A DNA stretch of 64,000 nucleotides from Pelobates cultripes (GCA_933207985.1 OW240921.1:97310167-97374166); one strand, 5' to 3'; counted from the stretch's first letter, positions 1 through 10,505 are shown. Notes: generated from the letters alone by a model not told the origin. Program-made: numbers and translations.

Positions 1-17
1 GATCTATGTGTGCAGCC

Positions 18-229
18 GCGGGCCCCCTGCTCCCTGTTACCGCAGAGGAGGCCCATGCAGCACACAGCTTCTCCTCCTGTCTTCTCTCTTCTCATAACTC
101 TCGCGAGACCGGTTACCATGGCAACGCTCCGCGGGTCTCGCGAGAGTTATGAGAAGAGGCGAAGACAGGAGGAGAAGCTGTGTGCTGCATGGGCCTCCTC
201 TGTGGACGGTAACAGGGAGCCAGGGGGCC
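18..229. repeat. Long imperfect inverted repeat, GC-rich
   Basis: Bases 18-111 and 134-229 are near-complete reverse complements, with a spacer of about 22 bases. Both arms carry TCTCGCGAGA, the run ATAACTCTCGCGAGA (or its complement) and a CAGGAGGAGAAGC-type stretch. The arms differ by small indels, so the structure is old or imperfectly copied. It could fold as one large hairpin. Confidence 0.85.
99..145. promoter_or_regulatory. TCTCGCGAGA - X-box - TCTCGCGAGA cluster
   Basis: TCTCGCGAGA occurs at 99-108 and 136-145, the palindromic CGCG element known from vertebrate CpG-island promoters. Between them GTTACC-AT-GGCAAC at 112-125 fits the RFX X-box rule GTNRCC-N(0-3)-RGYAAC exactly. Function is inferred only; no transcript start is visible. 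Confidence 0.5.
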
Positions 230-365
230 CCATGCCACCGGGCCACCACAGATGGAAGCTCCCCCCTCCCTGGATACAGGTAAGCAGGGAGGGGGGAGAA
301 ACATTTAATTAAATTAATTAAAAATTAATGTTAAAATGCCCCTTCCTCCCCCTCCCCCCCAGATT

Positions 366-2880
366 GCACATTTACACAACACACACACTGCATACACTAA
401 CACAACACACACACACACTGCATACACCAACACACACACACTGCATACACTAACACAACACACACACACTGCATACACTAACACAACACACACACTGCAT
501 ACACTAACACAACACACACACTGCATACACTAACACAACACACACTGCATACACTAACACAACACACACACACTGCATACACTAACACACACAACACACA
601 CACACTGCATACACTAACACAACACACACTGCATACACTAACACAACACACACACACACACTGCATACACTAACACAACACACACACTGCATACACTAAT
701 ACAACACACACCCTGCATACACTAACACAACACACACATTGCATACACCAATACAACACACACACTGCATACACTAACACAACACACACACTGCATACAC
801 TAACACAACACACACACACACTAACTAACACACACACACTGCATACACCAATACAACACACACACTGCATACACTAACACAACACACGCTTCATACACCA
901 ATACAACACACACTCCATACTAACACAACACACACACTGCATACACTAAACACACACTGCATACACTAACACAACACACACTGCATACACTAACACAACA
1001 CACACACACTGCATACACTAACCCAACATACACTGCATACACTAACACAACACACACACTGCATACACCAATACAACACACACTGCATACACTAACACAC
1101 AACACACACTGCATACACTAACACAACACACACACTGCATACACTAACACAACACACACTGCATACACTAACACAACACACACACACAACACACACACTG
1201 CATACACTAACCCAACACACACACTGCATACACCAATACAACACACACACTGCATACACTAACACAACAAACACACACTGCATACACCAATACAACACAC
1301 ACACTGCATACACTAACAAAACACACACACTGCATACACTAATACAACACACACGCTGCATACACTAACACACACACTGCATACACCAATACAACACACA
1401 CACTGCATACACTAACAAAACACACACTCTGCATACACTAATACAACACACACGCTGCATACACTAACACACACACTGCCTACACTAATACAACATACAC
1501 TCTGTATACACTACACACCAACACACTCACTGCATCCACTATACTGACACACACTCTGTTTCGCTACACATTAACACACTCTGCATTCACTACACTAAGA
1601 CACACTCTGCATCCGCTACACTAACACACACTCTGCATCCGCTACACATTAACACACACTCTGCATCCGCCACACACTAACACACTCTATGCATTCACTA
1701 CACTAACACACACTCTGCATCCGCTACACACTAACCCACTCTCTGCATTCACTACACATTAACACACTCTGCATTCACTACACTAACACACACACTCTGC
1801 ATCCGCTACACACTAACACACTCTCTGAATTCACTACACTAACACACACTCTGCATCCGCTACACACTAACACACACTCTGCATCCGCTACACACTAACA
1901 CACTCTCTGCATTCACTACACTAACACACTCTGCATCCGCTACACACTAACACACACTCTGCATCCGCTACACACTAACACACACTCTGCATTTACTACA
2001 CTAACACATACTCTGCATCCGCTACACACTAACACACTCTCTGCATTCACTACACTAACTCACACACTCTGCATCTGCTACACACTAACACACTCTCTGC
2101 ATTCACTACACTAACACACACTCTGCATCCGCTACACACTAACACACTCTCTGCATTCACTACACATTAACACACTCTCTGCATTCACTACACTAACACA
2201 CACTCTGCATCCGCTACACACTAACACACTCTCTGCATTCACTACACATTAACACATTCTGCATTCACTACACTAACACACACTCTGCATTCACTACACA
2301 TTAACACACACTCTGCATTCACTACACATTTACACACACTCTGCATTCACTACAAATTTACACACACTCTGCATTCACTGCACTAACACACACACTACAT
2401 TCATTACACTGACACACTCTGCATTCACTACACACTAACACACACTCTGCATTCACTAAACTATGCATACACTCTGGATTCACTATACTGACACACACTC
2501 TGCATTCACTACACTAACATACACTCTGCATTAACTGTACACACAGCATCCACTACACAAACATCCTGTATTCACAGTACACACACTACATCCACCACAC
2601 ATTGAAACACTCTGCATTCACTATACACAGACACTGTGTCTAATACATGCACTACATCCACTACAGACACTGCACCCACTAAACACATTTCATCTAGTAC
2701 ATACAAACACTACATCCACTACACAAACACACACTACATCACTGTACACACAGTATATCCACTACTCAAACACACTCTGCGTTCACTATACACACTGCAT
2801 CCGCTACACAAAAACACACTCTGCATTCACTGTACAAACAGTATCTAATACACACAAACACTACATCCATTACACATATT
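366..2880. repeat. CA-rich minisatellite array (two unit types)
   Basis: From 366 to about 1500 the unit is roughly 24-30 bases, built on ACACTGCATACACTAACACA. From about 1500 to 2530 it becomes CACTCTGCATCCGCTACACA with variants, and it decays to 2880. The long cysteine- and valine-rich reading frames across it are low-complexity artefacts. The second unit type reappears at 28940-29775. Confidence 0.95.
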
Positions 2881-3201
2881 CTAATTCACTTCCACTATAC
2901 ACACCACATTCAGTCCTGCGTCATTGTCAGCGGACCAGGTAGGGCGTGGGCGGGCCCGGGAGTGAGGGGGGGCCCAGACCTTGTGCTTTGTCAGGGGCCC
3001 CAAAATTTGTGATGGCGGCCCTGCCCACGCTACATCCATCACAGACAACCTCCTCACGTCCCCTACCACCAAAGGCACCACAACTACCACCAACCACCAC
3101 CACAGAAGTATCACAGCTCTTCCCAACACATCTCACCCCCAACCATTTCACCCTCCTATTCCAACTATCCTAAACCCAGGCCCACCAAACCTGTCCCACT
3201 C

Positions 3202-3492
3202 ATGACTATCCCACAAAGACCTGATCTCACACCCAGACCTCAAAGATTCAGACATACATTCAAACACACCCATCCCAGCACACCCCCTCACCTACCCTCC
3301 ACACACCATCCTAACAGATACCAAGTGTTATCTACAGATTTGGACACAGACACTGAGGATCATTTTTTAGAACTAGGCCCAAATCCACTTGTTGCCACAC
3401 CTTACCTACCCAGAACAAAAAAGAGAAATCTAAGCCTAGAGGAAGGAGAAGTGGCAGAAGATTTCAAAAGAGAAAGACTAGAGAGACACTAA
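3202..3492 (+). CDS. Proline-rich N-terminal frame of the Penelope element
   Basis: This 96-codon frame is rich in Pro, Thr and His at first, then acidic (DTDTEDHFLELG), then basic. The same frame stays open upstream of the ATG for at least 30 codons, so the true start may be earlier. It runs straight into the RT frame: at 3417-3423 the reading passes A_AAA_AAG, and the minus-one frame downstream encodes a very basic stretch (RGRRSGRRFQKRK) leading into the RT. So it is probably the N-terminal part of the same polyprotein, joined either by ribosomal frameshifting or, just as possibly, broken by a one-base indel in the A run. No known domain is recognised. Confidence 0.5.
   Translation: MTIPQRPDLTPRPQRFRHTFKHTHPSTPPHLPSTHHPNRYQVLSTDLDTDTEDHFLELGPNPLVATPYLPRTKKRNLSLEEGEVAEDFKRERLERH
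3417..3423 (+). other. Candidate minus-one frameshift heptamer A_AAA_AAG
   Basis: In the frame of the 3202 ORF the codons are ACA AAA AAG, so the heptamer sits in the correct phase for simultaneous slippage. A minus-one shift enters exactly the frame that leads into the reverse transcriptase. A one-base loss in a homopolymer would look the same. Confidence 0.35.
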
Positions 3493-5922
3493 CTAATACA
3501 GACAACCCTCATGGAATTTTTAACCTTTCCCAAAAATTTTTAACTACTACCCAAATATCAGTTTTAACTAAGGGCCTCAAATTTGCACCTACCAATCCCT
3601 ATCAACCATTCCAAGCCTTTTTAGATTTAAATAAGTTTGTTAGGAAAGCTACACTAAAAAGATTTTTTAGCAGCAGAATTGAGAATCAATCTATTAACCA
3701 GGGACAGACCAACTATTCCCCCACACCTCCATGTATTAATGACGAGATACCAGTGAAAAACACCACCCTTAAGAATAACTCTAATTTTTACCCATCAAGT
3801 TTCAAATCTGGCCCGATAGAAGTTTTTGAGAATTTGGTAAAGCAAGACTTAGAAAAAATTAATACCTCCAAAAAAAACAACCACAAATATCATAAATATA
3901 ACCAATATAACTTAACCTTTCAAGAAAGAAAAGCTCTCACAGATCTTAAAAAAGATGACACAATAGTCATCAAACCAGCCGATAAAGGGGGCGGCCTAGT
4001 TATACTCTCACAAGAAATGTACATCAAAGAAGCATTTAGACAGCTTAATGACCCCAAAGTATATGACAAGCTACTATCAGACCCAACCCATACCATCCAA
4101 AACTCCCTTATATCATTTTTAACCAAAGGCTTAAATTCCAATATCCTCAACAAAAAAGAATTTGCTTATTTAAATATACCTCATCCAAAAATTCCAGTTA
4201 TATACTTTTTACCAAAGATACACAAGAATGAGACCAATCCACCAGGTAGACCTATTGTCTCCGGGATCAATTCTGTTTTATCAAACTTATCAGAGTATAT
4301 TGACATTTTATTACAACCATCAGTCAGACTTATGAGGTCATACTTAAAAGATTCCATGTCTCTCTTACGTTTTTTAGAAAATTTTACCTGGCATCCAGAT
4401 TTTATTCTAGTCACTTGTGATGTCCAGTCTTTGTACACCATAATCCCCCACGAATTAGGGTGTGAAGCAGTTTTAAATAAATTAAAAACGGATAATAAAA
4501 TTCCAGAAAAACAAATTAATTTTATCTTAGAAGGGATACAAATTATTTTAACAAATAACTATTTTTGGTTTTTAGACACTTTTTACATTCAAAGACAAGG
4601 CACAGCTATGGGTACTAGGTTTGCACCAAATTATGCCAATCTTTTTATGGACAATTGGGAGTCTAAAGCAATCTGGGGAGATCACCCCTGGAAAGCAAAC
4701 CTAGTATCCTATTTTAGATACATAGATGACTTGTTTTTTATCTGGAAAGGTCCTGAAACCTCACTTAAACTTTTTTTAAATCATCTAAACAACAACAATA
4801 GTGGCATCATTTTAACATCAGAACACAGCAAAGATTTAATCAATTTTTTAGACATCCAAATTTTTATCCAGGATGGGAATATTAACACTCGAACTTTTTT
4901 AAAAAAAGTGTGCACCAACACAGTCATTGACAGATCAAGCTGCCACTACCAACCATGGTTAGATGGGGTCCCTAAAGGTCAGTTCCTACGTCTTCGCAGG
5001 AACTGTTCCCTTAATACAGATTTTGACGAACAAGCTAGAACACTAGAAGCTCAATTTATCAGTAAAAATTACCGAAAAGAAAAGCTAGAAGAATCCCTCA
5101 AAGCAGTGAAACAAAAAGAAAGACTCGAGCTTTTAGAATATAATACGAATAAAAATAAAGACCCACCATCCATGCCGATCATCTTTAACTTTGACAATAA
5201 GAATAAAATTGTGAAAAAAACTATTCAAAAACACTGGCACATTTTAAAACAAGACGAAATTTTAAAGACACTCATCCCAGATAAACCCCATATCATTTTT
5301 AGAGGGGCCCCAAACCTAAAGACAATGCTTACTAAAAATTATACAAAAAAAGCCAATACAAGCAATCCATCATTTTTATCAAATTCTAAAGGTTTTTTCA
5401 AATGCAACAGATGCATTGTCTGCAGATCCACTGACCAAAACAGCACATCAAAGACAACACAATTCACCTCAAACAAAACCGGTATTACATACCCTATCAA
5501 AGATTTAATATGTTGCACTACTAAGAATGTTGTATACCTATTGGAGTGCCCATGTGGCCTCCAGTATGTGGGTATGACCACACGATGCTTAAAAATAAGG
5601 TTAGCAGAACATTATAGAAATATTATCAAAGGCTACCCTAATCACTCTGTTTCAAAGCATTTTAACCACTTAAGGACACAATTTCAGAAATAAAAGGGAA
5701 TCTTGACGGAATATTTCCGTCATGTGTCCTTAAGGGGTTATTCAACACAACAAAGACCCTAAATTTTTAAAATGTACTGGGATCCAAAGATGTAAATTAC
5801 CCTGGAGGGGAGGTGACCTCAAAAAATTACTAGGACAAAAAGAAATGCACTGGGTGTTCCTTTTAAAAACCCTTACCCCCGAAGGTCTTAATGTAGAGTT
5901 CGACCTGTTTAATTTTTTATAA
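3423..5922 (+). pseudogene. Penelope-like reverse transcriptase / GIY-YIG endonuclease, split by a MITE
   Basis: This is the RT and nuclease that copies the element into target DNA. The longest open stretch is 3753-5693 (646 codons), but the frame is open from before 3423. Counting from 3753, the N-terminal RT motif (KPADKGGGLVIL) lies near residue 75, PPGRPIVS near 165, motif A Asp at 223, motif B (TAMGTRFAPNYANLF) near 285 and the YIDD catalytic box at 323-326. A Cys cluster (KCNRCIVC) precedes the GIY-YIG domain (VVYLLECPCGLQYVG, about residue 592 on). A 72-base TTAA MITE interrupts the frame after SVSKHF. The natural C-terminus resumes near 5742 (HNKDPKFLK) and ends in FNFL with a stop at 5920-5922, matching the other copy at 20269. 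RT motifs look intact; the product would be C-terminally truncated. Confidence 0.9.
5666..5737 (-). mobile_element. 72-base TTAA MITE inside the Penelope ORF
   Basis: Terminal inverted repeats CC(A/C)CTTAAGGACACA flank a body holding TGACGG-AAATATT-CCGTCA. Flanks are TTAA (5662-5665) and TTAT (5738-5741), i.e. a TTAA-type target duplication with one change. A near-identical copy of the same length lies at 24336-24407 in the other orientation. TTAA duplications point to the piggyBac or Kolobok superfamilies. Confidence 0.85.
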
Positions 5923-6019
5923 TTTTTTATAATTTTTATAATTAATTTTTTATAATATATTTCTTATATTTTATTATCTTCTATAATTATTTTGTGCATG
6001 AAGTACATATTTATACAAT

Positions 6020-6284
6020 GTGACTTATATACGTGACTGTTCTATTTAAATAATATGCAAGGTATTGTGAGTATAAAACCTTGTTTTTAATTTAAATTTT
6101 AGACTATCACATGTCTCCAATATAGGTTTGTATTCACTGATACATATAAAGTTTAACACTTTTGAAAAAAAAAAAATGGCAACCGATCATGTGACTGTTG
6201 TATCTAAATAGAATATGTAAGGTATTGTGAGTTTAAAACCTCGTTTTTAATTTTAAACTATCACATGTTTCACATATAGGTATG
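6020..6284 (+). repeat. Tandem repeats of the Penelope 3' region
   Basis: Two related units of about 150 bases share TGTGACTGTT, GGTATTGTGAGT, TAAAACCT and ACTATCACATGT blocks. The second unit is cut by the LTR element at 6284 and continues at 10511 (CACATATAAAATTTAGCAC), matching the first unit's ACATATAAAGTTTAACAC. This reconstructs the empty target site. Confidence 0.75.
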
Positions 6285-7360
6285 TGTGACGAGACCAATC
6301 TCGTCACATTGCATTGGAGAAGCCTGGTTGCTCGCCTGCTGCCTTTGGACTATGGCCCCCTTTTAAAAGACTTTATTTTTGCCTGCAGAAAAGCTGTATT
6401 CGTGCTTTTCTGCCTGGGGTTCAGTAGATTTGTTTGAATGTGTTATACCCCAGATAGGAATCCCATGGAGCCCATTCGTATGAAACTGACTGTAAAGACT
6501 TTGGCTCCATGGCGATTAAACTGTATTTGTGTGGTCCGAGCGCCATTCACTTAATAATGTGCGCTCAGACCTGAGCTATCTGGGGATATGTGAAATGTCT
6601 GTGTGTTATGTGTAAAATGTAACTTTATGTATTTTAAAGTGTTTTACTGTCTTTGTGTCTTTTTGCAACCATGTGCTTAATGGAGTCTTGTGTCTGTCCT
6701 GGGAGATAATTGAATTACTCTCCAGGATAGAAGACTCTGAAACTGGTTTGGGCCAGAAAGCCATGCTTCATTTAGTCACAAAGGACTTTTTACTAACTTT
6801 TGAACCCCTTGTCTGATTTGTGCCATTTTTAATATGTTGCTCCCCTGAATGGATTGATTCCAAATATGTAATTTTATGTGAATGTGATGTATGGTTTTAG
6901 AGTTATGAAAGTTGGGTAGAAAGTATGTTTTAACTGTATGTGTAATTGAGTTTCCTCTCAGGATAAGGGGAGGGAATATGTGGGATGTAACTGTGATGTG
7001 ATTGGTTGTTTTATACCTCCCTGTGGGCGGTCCTGTATTTGAAAACACTGTAATAAAAACCAGGCTGGGTGTGCCAGCACCTCAGACCACTGCTTGACCC
7101 TCAACACGGAGCCTTGTCTCGTTCTTGGGGGGATTCACTGTATGCTGTTAGAGACTGATTGCCAGGAGTGTAAGCTTATTGTCTGCTTTTCCTGTTCGTC
7201 TGCTAGCAGCTATTTGGGAGGTTCCAGTTCGGGAGTTGGAGTGCTATTTTGTATCCAGTTCAAGAGTTTGGTGTTCTGCAGTAGCTGTGCCTGTATCTCT
7301 GGAAAGGGGGCTGATCGCCTAAACGTTTTTTCCCCTTTTTTTGCAAAACGGTCCGTTACA
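6285..7360 (+). repeat. 5' LTR
   Basis: The LTR is 1076 bases. A TATA-like TTTATACC follows GATTGGTT near 7000-7018 and a poly(A) signal AATAAA is at 7052-7057. It begins with a perfect 10-base-arm palindrome (6285-6308) and ends GTTACA. Apart from small indels and substitutions it matches the 3' LTR throughout. Confidence 0.93.
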
Positions 7361-7380
7361 ATTGGTGGCAGCAGTGGGAT
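7361..7380 (+). other. Candidate primer-binding site
   Basis: The sequence ATTGGTGGCAGCAGTGGGAT directly follows the 5' LTR, the position expected for tRNA priming. I cannot assign the tRNA by eye. Confidence 0.5.
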
Positions 7381-7448
7381 CGTTCCCACAGACTACAGGA
7401 CAGCTACAGGCGACACCATTCCGTGGATTTACAATTTGAGGGCAACGC

Positions 7449-8414
7449 ATGTCTGAGTACAGTGACCCTGACAGCAACAGCATGGAACCAGCAGTGTCAT
7501 ACGAGGAGGAGGACCTGGATGGCCGGGATGCATTAAGGAAAGGCATCTGGTACCAGGCCCTGGATAATGTACAGTACCAGCGGGGTGAGAGTCTCCCCAG
7601 TGAAGAGCAGCGGTTGCAGAAGCAAGTGGCCCTGCGGATGCCCTTCCTGGGAGAGCAGCCCCTAGATGAATGGGTGAAGGAATTGGAGCACCGGGTATGG
7701 CAGGAGATTTGGCTGGAAGATGCATACCAGGCGCTCTGGTGGTATGGGGCACAGTACCTGCCCTGGACAGCCGAGCATGACAAGCCAGAGGGAGAGGAGT
7801 TTGATGGTCCTGGTTTGTTATGGGAGGCTTTTTCAGAGCCTGAATTTGGGAGCCCTACACAAGCCCGGTTCAGTGATCTCTTGGAGTGGAGGGAGAGCAG
7901 GTATGACTGGGACGACACTCACGACATTGAGCAAGACCTGGTCCACCTGGTAACCCGGGAGATGGAGCTAGAACAGGGCTACCAGCAGCTGTTCCAATAC
8001 AGTGAGAAGGCGCAGCGGGAGAGCAGCATGACAGACCCAGAGCCAGACCCATTCAGAGGGGACGAGATGGTACAGTTTTACTGGGAAGAACCCCAGGTGG
8101 CCGGTAGAGATGGGACCGAGGTCTCTCCACCGGTCCTGCAGGGAATTGGGAGCCCAGTCTCCATTCCCCAGCGGCCGCGTGATTTATTGGGAATTGGGAG
8201 CCCAGTCTCCATTCCCCAGCGGCAGTGTAAAGTGCAGGGAGAGGAGAGCAGTATCCTCCCTCCCCAGCGGCAGGCTGAGTTACAGGGGGCAGAGGTAGTT
8301 GTTCCTGCCCTCCAGCAGCAGAGTGATATGCCGGGAAGGCAGTGTAAAGTGCAGGGAGAGGAGAGCAGCGTCCTCCCTCCCCAGCGGCAGGCTGAGTTAC
8401 AGGGGCAGAGGTAG
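7449..8414 (+). CDS. Unknown repetitive protein of the LTR element, N-terminal part
   Basis: This 321-codon frame starts 69 bases after the primer-binding site, the usual place for gag. The first ~230 residues are acidic and rich in Trp, Glu and Gln (for example WVKELEHRVWQEIW and ALWWYGAQYLPW) and predicted-helix-like. From about residue 235 it becomes tandem modules such as LGIGSPVSIPQRQ and VQGEESSVLPPQRQ. No zinc knuckle, protease or RT motif is seen. I do not recognise the family; a gag-like packaging protein is a guess from position only. The frame ends early because one of three 117-base tandem units lacks one G (near 8400-8404); otherwise it would join the frame that follows. Confidence 0.6.
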   Translation: MSEYSDPDSNSMEPAVSYEEEDLDGRDALRKGIWYQALDNVQYQRGESLPSEEQRLQKQVALRMPFLGEQPLDEWVKELEHRVWQEIWLEDAYQALWWYGAQYLPWTAEHDKPEGEEFDGPGLLWEAFSEPEFGSPTQARFSDLLEWRESRYDWDDTHDIEQDLVHLVTREMELEQGYQQLFQYSEKAQRESSMTDPEPDPFRGDEMVQFYWEEPQVAGRDGTEVSPPVLQGIGSPVSIPQRPRDLLGIGSPVSIPQRQCKVQGEESSILPPQRQAELQGAEVVVPALQQQSDMPGRQCKVQGEESSVLPPQRQAELQGQR

Positions 8415-8690
8415 TTGTTCCTGCCCCCCAGCAGCAGAGTGATATGCCGGGAAGGCAGTGTGAAGTGCAGGGAGAGGAGAGTAGTGTCCTCCCTCCCCAG
8501 CGGCAGGCTGAGTTACAGGGGGCAGAGGTAGTTGTTCCTGACCCCCAGCAGCCAAGTGATATGCCGGGAAGGCAGTGTGAAGTCCAGGGAGAGGAGAGCA
8601 GTGTCCTCCCTCCCCAGCGGCAGCGTGATTTTTTGGGAATTGTTAGCCCAGTCTCCATTCCCCAGCGGCAGTATGATGCTTTGGGAATTG
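8223..8690 (+). repeat. 117-base in-frame tandem repeat
   Basis: Units begin at 8223, 8340, 8456 and 8573 (CAGTGTRAAGTGCAGG in the first three). Spacings are 117, 116 and 117. The 116-base unit has four Gs where its neighbours have five, which is the frameshift in the ORF. Confidence 0.9.
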
Positions 8691-9592
8691 GGAGCCCAGT
8701 CTCCATTCCCCAGCGGCAGCACAGATCATTGGGAATTGGGAGCCCCGTCTCCATTCCCCAGCAGCAGGACTCTGTATTGGGAGCAGAGACAGTCGGTCTC
8801 CCTCCCCCGCAGCTGGAAGTATGTATGGGAGAGGAGCTTGTTACCCCCTCTCCCCAGCGGCAGCTTAATGTACAAAGGGGAGACAGTAAGCCCCACAACC
8901 GTGCAGATGGGACCGTAGTCTCTACACTGCCAGCACAGGGGGTAGGGACGGTCGGTCCTGCCCCCCAGCGACAGGGCTGTTTAGCCAAAGGGGAGACAGT
9001 CGGTCTCCCCCTCCAGCAGCAGAGATGGGTAACCAAAGGGGAGACGGTCGGTCTCCAGCAGCAGGACTGTGCATCTAAAGGGGAGACAGTCAGTCTCCAG
9101 CAGCAGCAGCAGAGCGGTGTATTTAAAGGGGAGACAGTCGGTCTCCCCCTCCAACAACCAGGCTTCCACCAGGCTACCCTCCCAGTAGCGCTGGCAACAG
9201 GGCAGAGTGCCGCTGGTCTCTGCCCACGCAGCAACCCACCAAGTCAGCGTACCCGTACCCAGCACAGCCGTGGTGAGGCACCTGGACATGGACAAGCTTC
9301 TCCTTTACCCAGGTGTAGTAACCATTTATTGTGGGTGGGCTGTGCTGTTGATTATTTGTTGTGGGTGGGCTGCTGGACTAACAAGGGCACTGACCGGCAG
9401 GAGGTCAGATACCCTGTTAGTCTGTTTGGAAAAGGGGAGAGATGTGACGAGACCAATCTCGCCACATTGCATTGGAGAAGCCTGGTTGCTCGCCTGCTGC
9501 CTTTGGACTATGGCCCCATGTTAAAAGACATCTTTTTCCCTGCAGAAAAGCTTATTCGTGCTTTTCTGCCGGGGTTCGGTAGATTTGTTTGA
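8405..9592 (+). pseudogene. Unknown repetitive protein of the LTR element, C-terminal part after frameshift
   Basis: The open frame (first ATG 8444) continues the same module series seen upstream: more VQGEESSVLPPQRQ, several LGIGSPVSIPQRQ, then a run of KGETVGLPLQQQ modules to about 9160. A less repetitive tail follows and the frame runs through the polypurine tract into the 3' LTR, stopping at 9592. A coding frame passing a polypurine tract is unusual but occurs in compact elements; the tail past 9442 may be fortuitous. The frame differs from the upstream part by one base because of the short tandem unit. Function unknown. Confidence 0.55.
9429..9442 (+). other. Polypurine tract
   Basis: GAAAAGGGGAGAGA abuts the 3' LTR and is the expected plus-strand primer. 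Confidence 0.8.
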
Positions 9593-10505
9593 ATGTGTTA
9601 TACCCCAGATAGGAATCCCATGGAGCCCATTCGTATGAAACTGACTGTAAAGACTTTGGCTCCATGGCGATTAAACTGTATTTGTGTGGTCTGAGCGCCA
9701 TTCGCTTAATAATGTGCGCTCGGACCTGAGCTATCTGGGGATATGTTACATGTCTGTGTTTTATGTAATAAATGTGACTTTATGTATTTTAAAGTGTTTT
9801 GTGTCTTTTTGCAACCATGTGCTTAATGGAGTCTTGTGTCTGTCCTGGGAGATAATTGAATTACTCTCCAGGATAGAAGACTCTGAAACTGGTTTGGGCC
9901 AGAAAGCCATGCTTCATTTAGTCACAAAGGACTTTTTACTAACTTTTGAACCCCTGGTCTGATTCATGCCATTTTTAATATGTTGTTCCCCTGAATGGAT
10001 TGATTGTGAATATGTAATTTTATGTGAATGTGATGTATGGTTTTAGAGTTATGAAAGTTGGGTAGAAAGTATGTTTTAACTGTATGTGTAATTGAGTTTC
10101 CTCTCAGGATAAGGGGAGGGAATATGTGGGATGTAACTGTGATGTGATTGGTTGTTTTATACCTCCTTGTGGGCGGTCCTGTATTTGCAAGACTGTAATA
10201 AAAACCAGGCTGGGTGTGCCAGGACCTCAGACCACTGCTTGACCCTCAACACGGAGCCTTGTCTCGTTCTTGGGGGGATTCACTGTATGCTGTTAGAGAC
10301 TGATTGCCAGGAGTGTAAGCTGATTGTCTGCTTTTCCTGTTCGTCTGCTAGCAGCTATTTGGGAGGTTCCAGTTCGGGAGTTGGAGTGCTATTTTGTATC
10401 CAGTTCAAGAGTTTGGTGTTCTGCAGTAGCTGTGCCTGTATCTCTGGAAAGGGGGCTGATCGCCTAAACGTTTTTTCCCCTTTTTTTGCAAAACGGTCCG
10501 TTACA
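9443..10505 (+). repeat. 3' LTR
   Basis: The LTR is 1063 bases, with the same TG...CA ends and internal signals as the 5' LTR. The initial palindrome here has one T-to-C mismatch. It is followed by the target duplication GTATG. Confidence 0.93.

Larger units (their letters stand above)
1..3023. mobile_element. hAT-like non-autonomous element, right part (left end outside window)
   Basis: The right end reads TGATGGCGGCCCTG at 3010-3023, which resembles the CAGGGCCGCCATCA termini of vertebrate hAT-type elements when reversed. Inside lie a CpG-rich palindrome (18-229), an AT-rich link with a C-rich tract (300-365) and a long CA-rich minisatellite (366-2880). No transposase is present, so it would have to be mobilised in trans. 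The left terminus and the target duplication are not visible, so the family call rests on the right end and on the better-preserved analogue at 53433-54612. It abuts the Penelope element directly at 3024, suggesting insertion into or next to that element. Confidence 0.5.
6285..10505 (+). mobile_element. Non-autonomous LTR retrotransposon with an unknown repetitive ORF
   Basis: Two LTRs (6285-7360 and 9443-10505) start with TG and end with CA and are flanked by a perfect 5-base duplication GTATG (6280-6284 and 10506-10510). A primer-binding-site-like stretch follows the first LTR and a polypurine tract precedes the second. The 2.1-kb interior has no RT, protease or integrase; it holds one long repetitive frame broken by a single base. 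It must rely on enzymes from a relative. It sits in the 3' region of the Penelope element and is therefore younger than it. Confidence 0.92.

Noticed and set aside
314..1361. Overlapping Cys/Val-rich and His/Thr-rich frames in the first minisatellite
   Set aside because: They are translations of CA repeats in several frames with no stop by composition; no codon constraint.
7094..7456. 120-codon plus-strand frame (and its partner at 10152-10529)
   Set aside because: Lies inside the LTRs and is present only because the LTRs are duplicated; no motif.
8053..9234. 393-codon minus-strand frame opposite the LTR-element ORF
   Set aside because: Antisense shadow of the repetitive coding modules.
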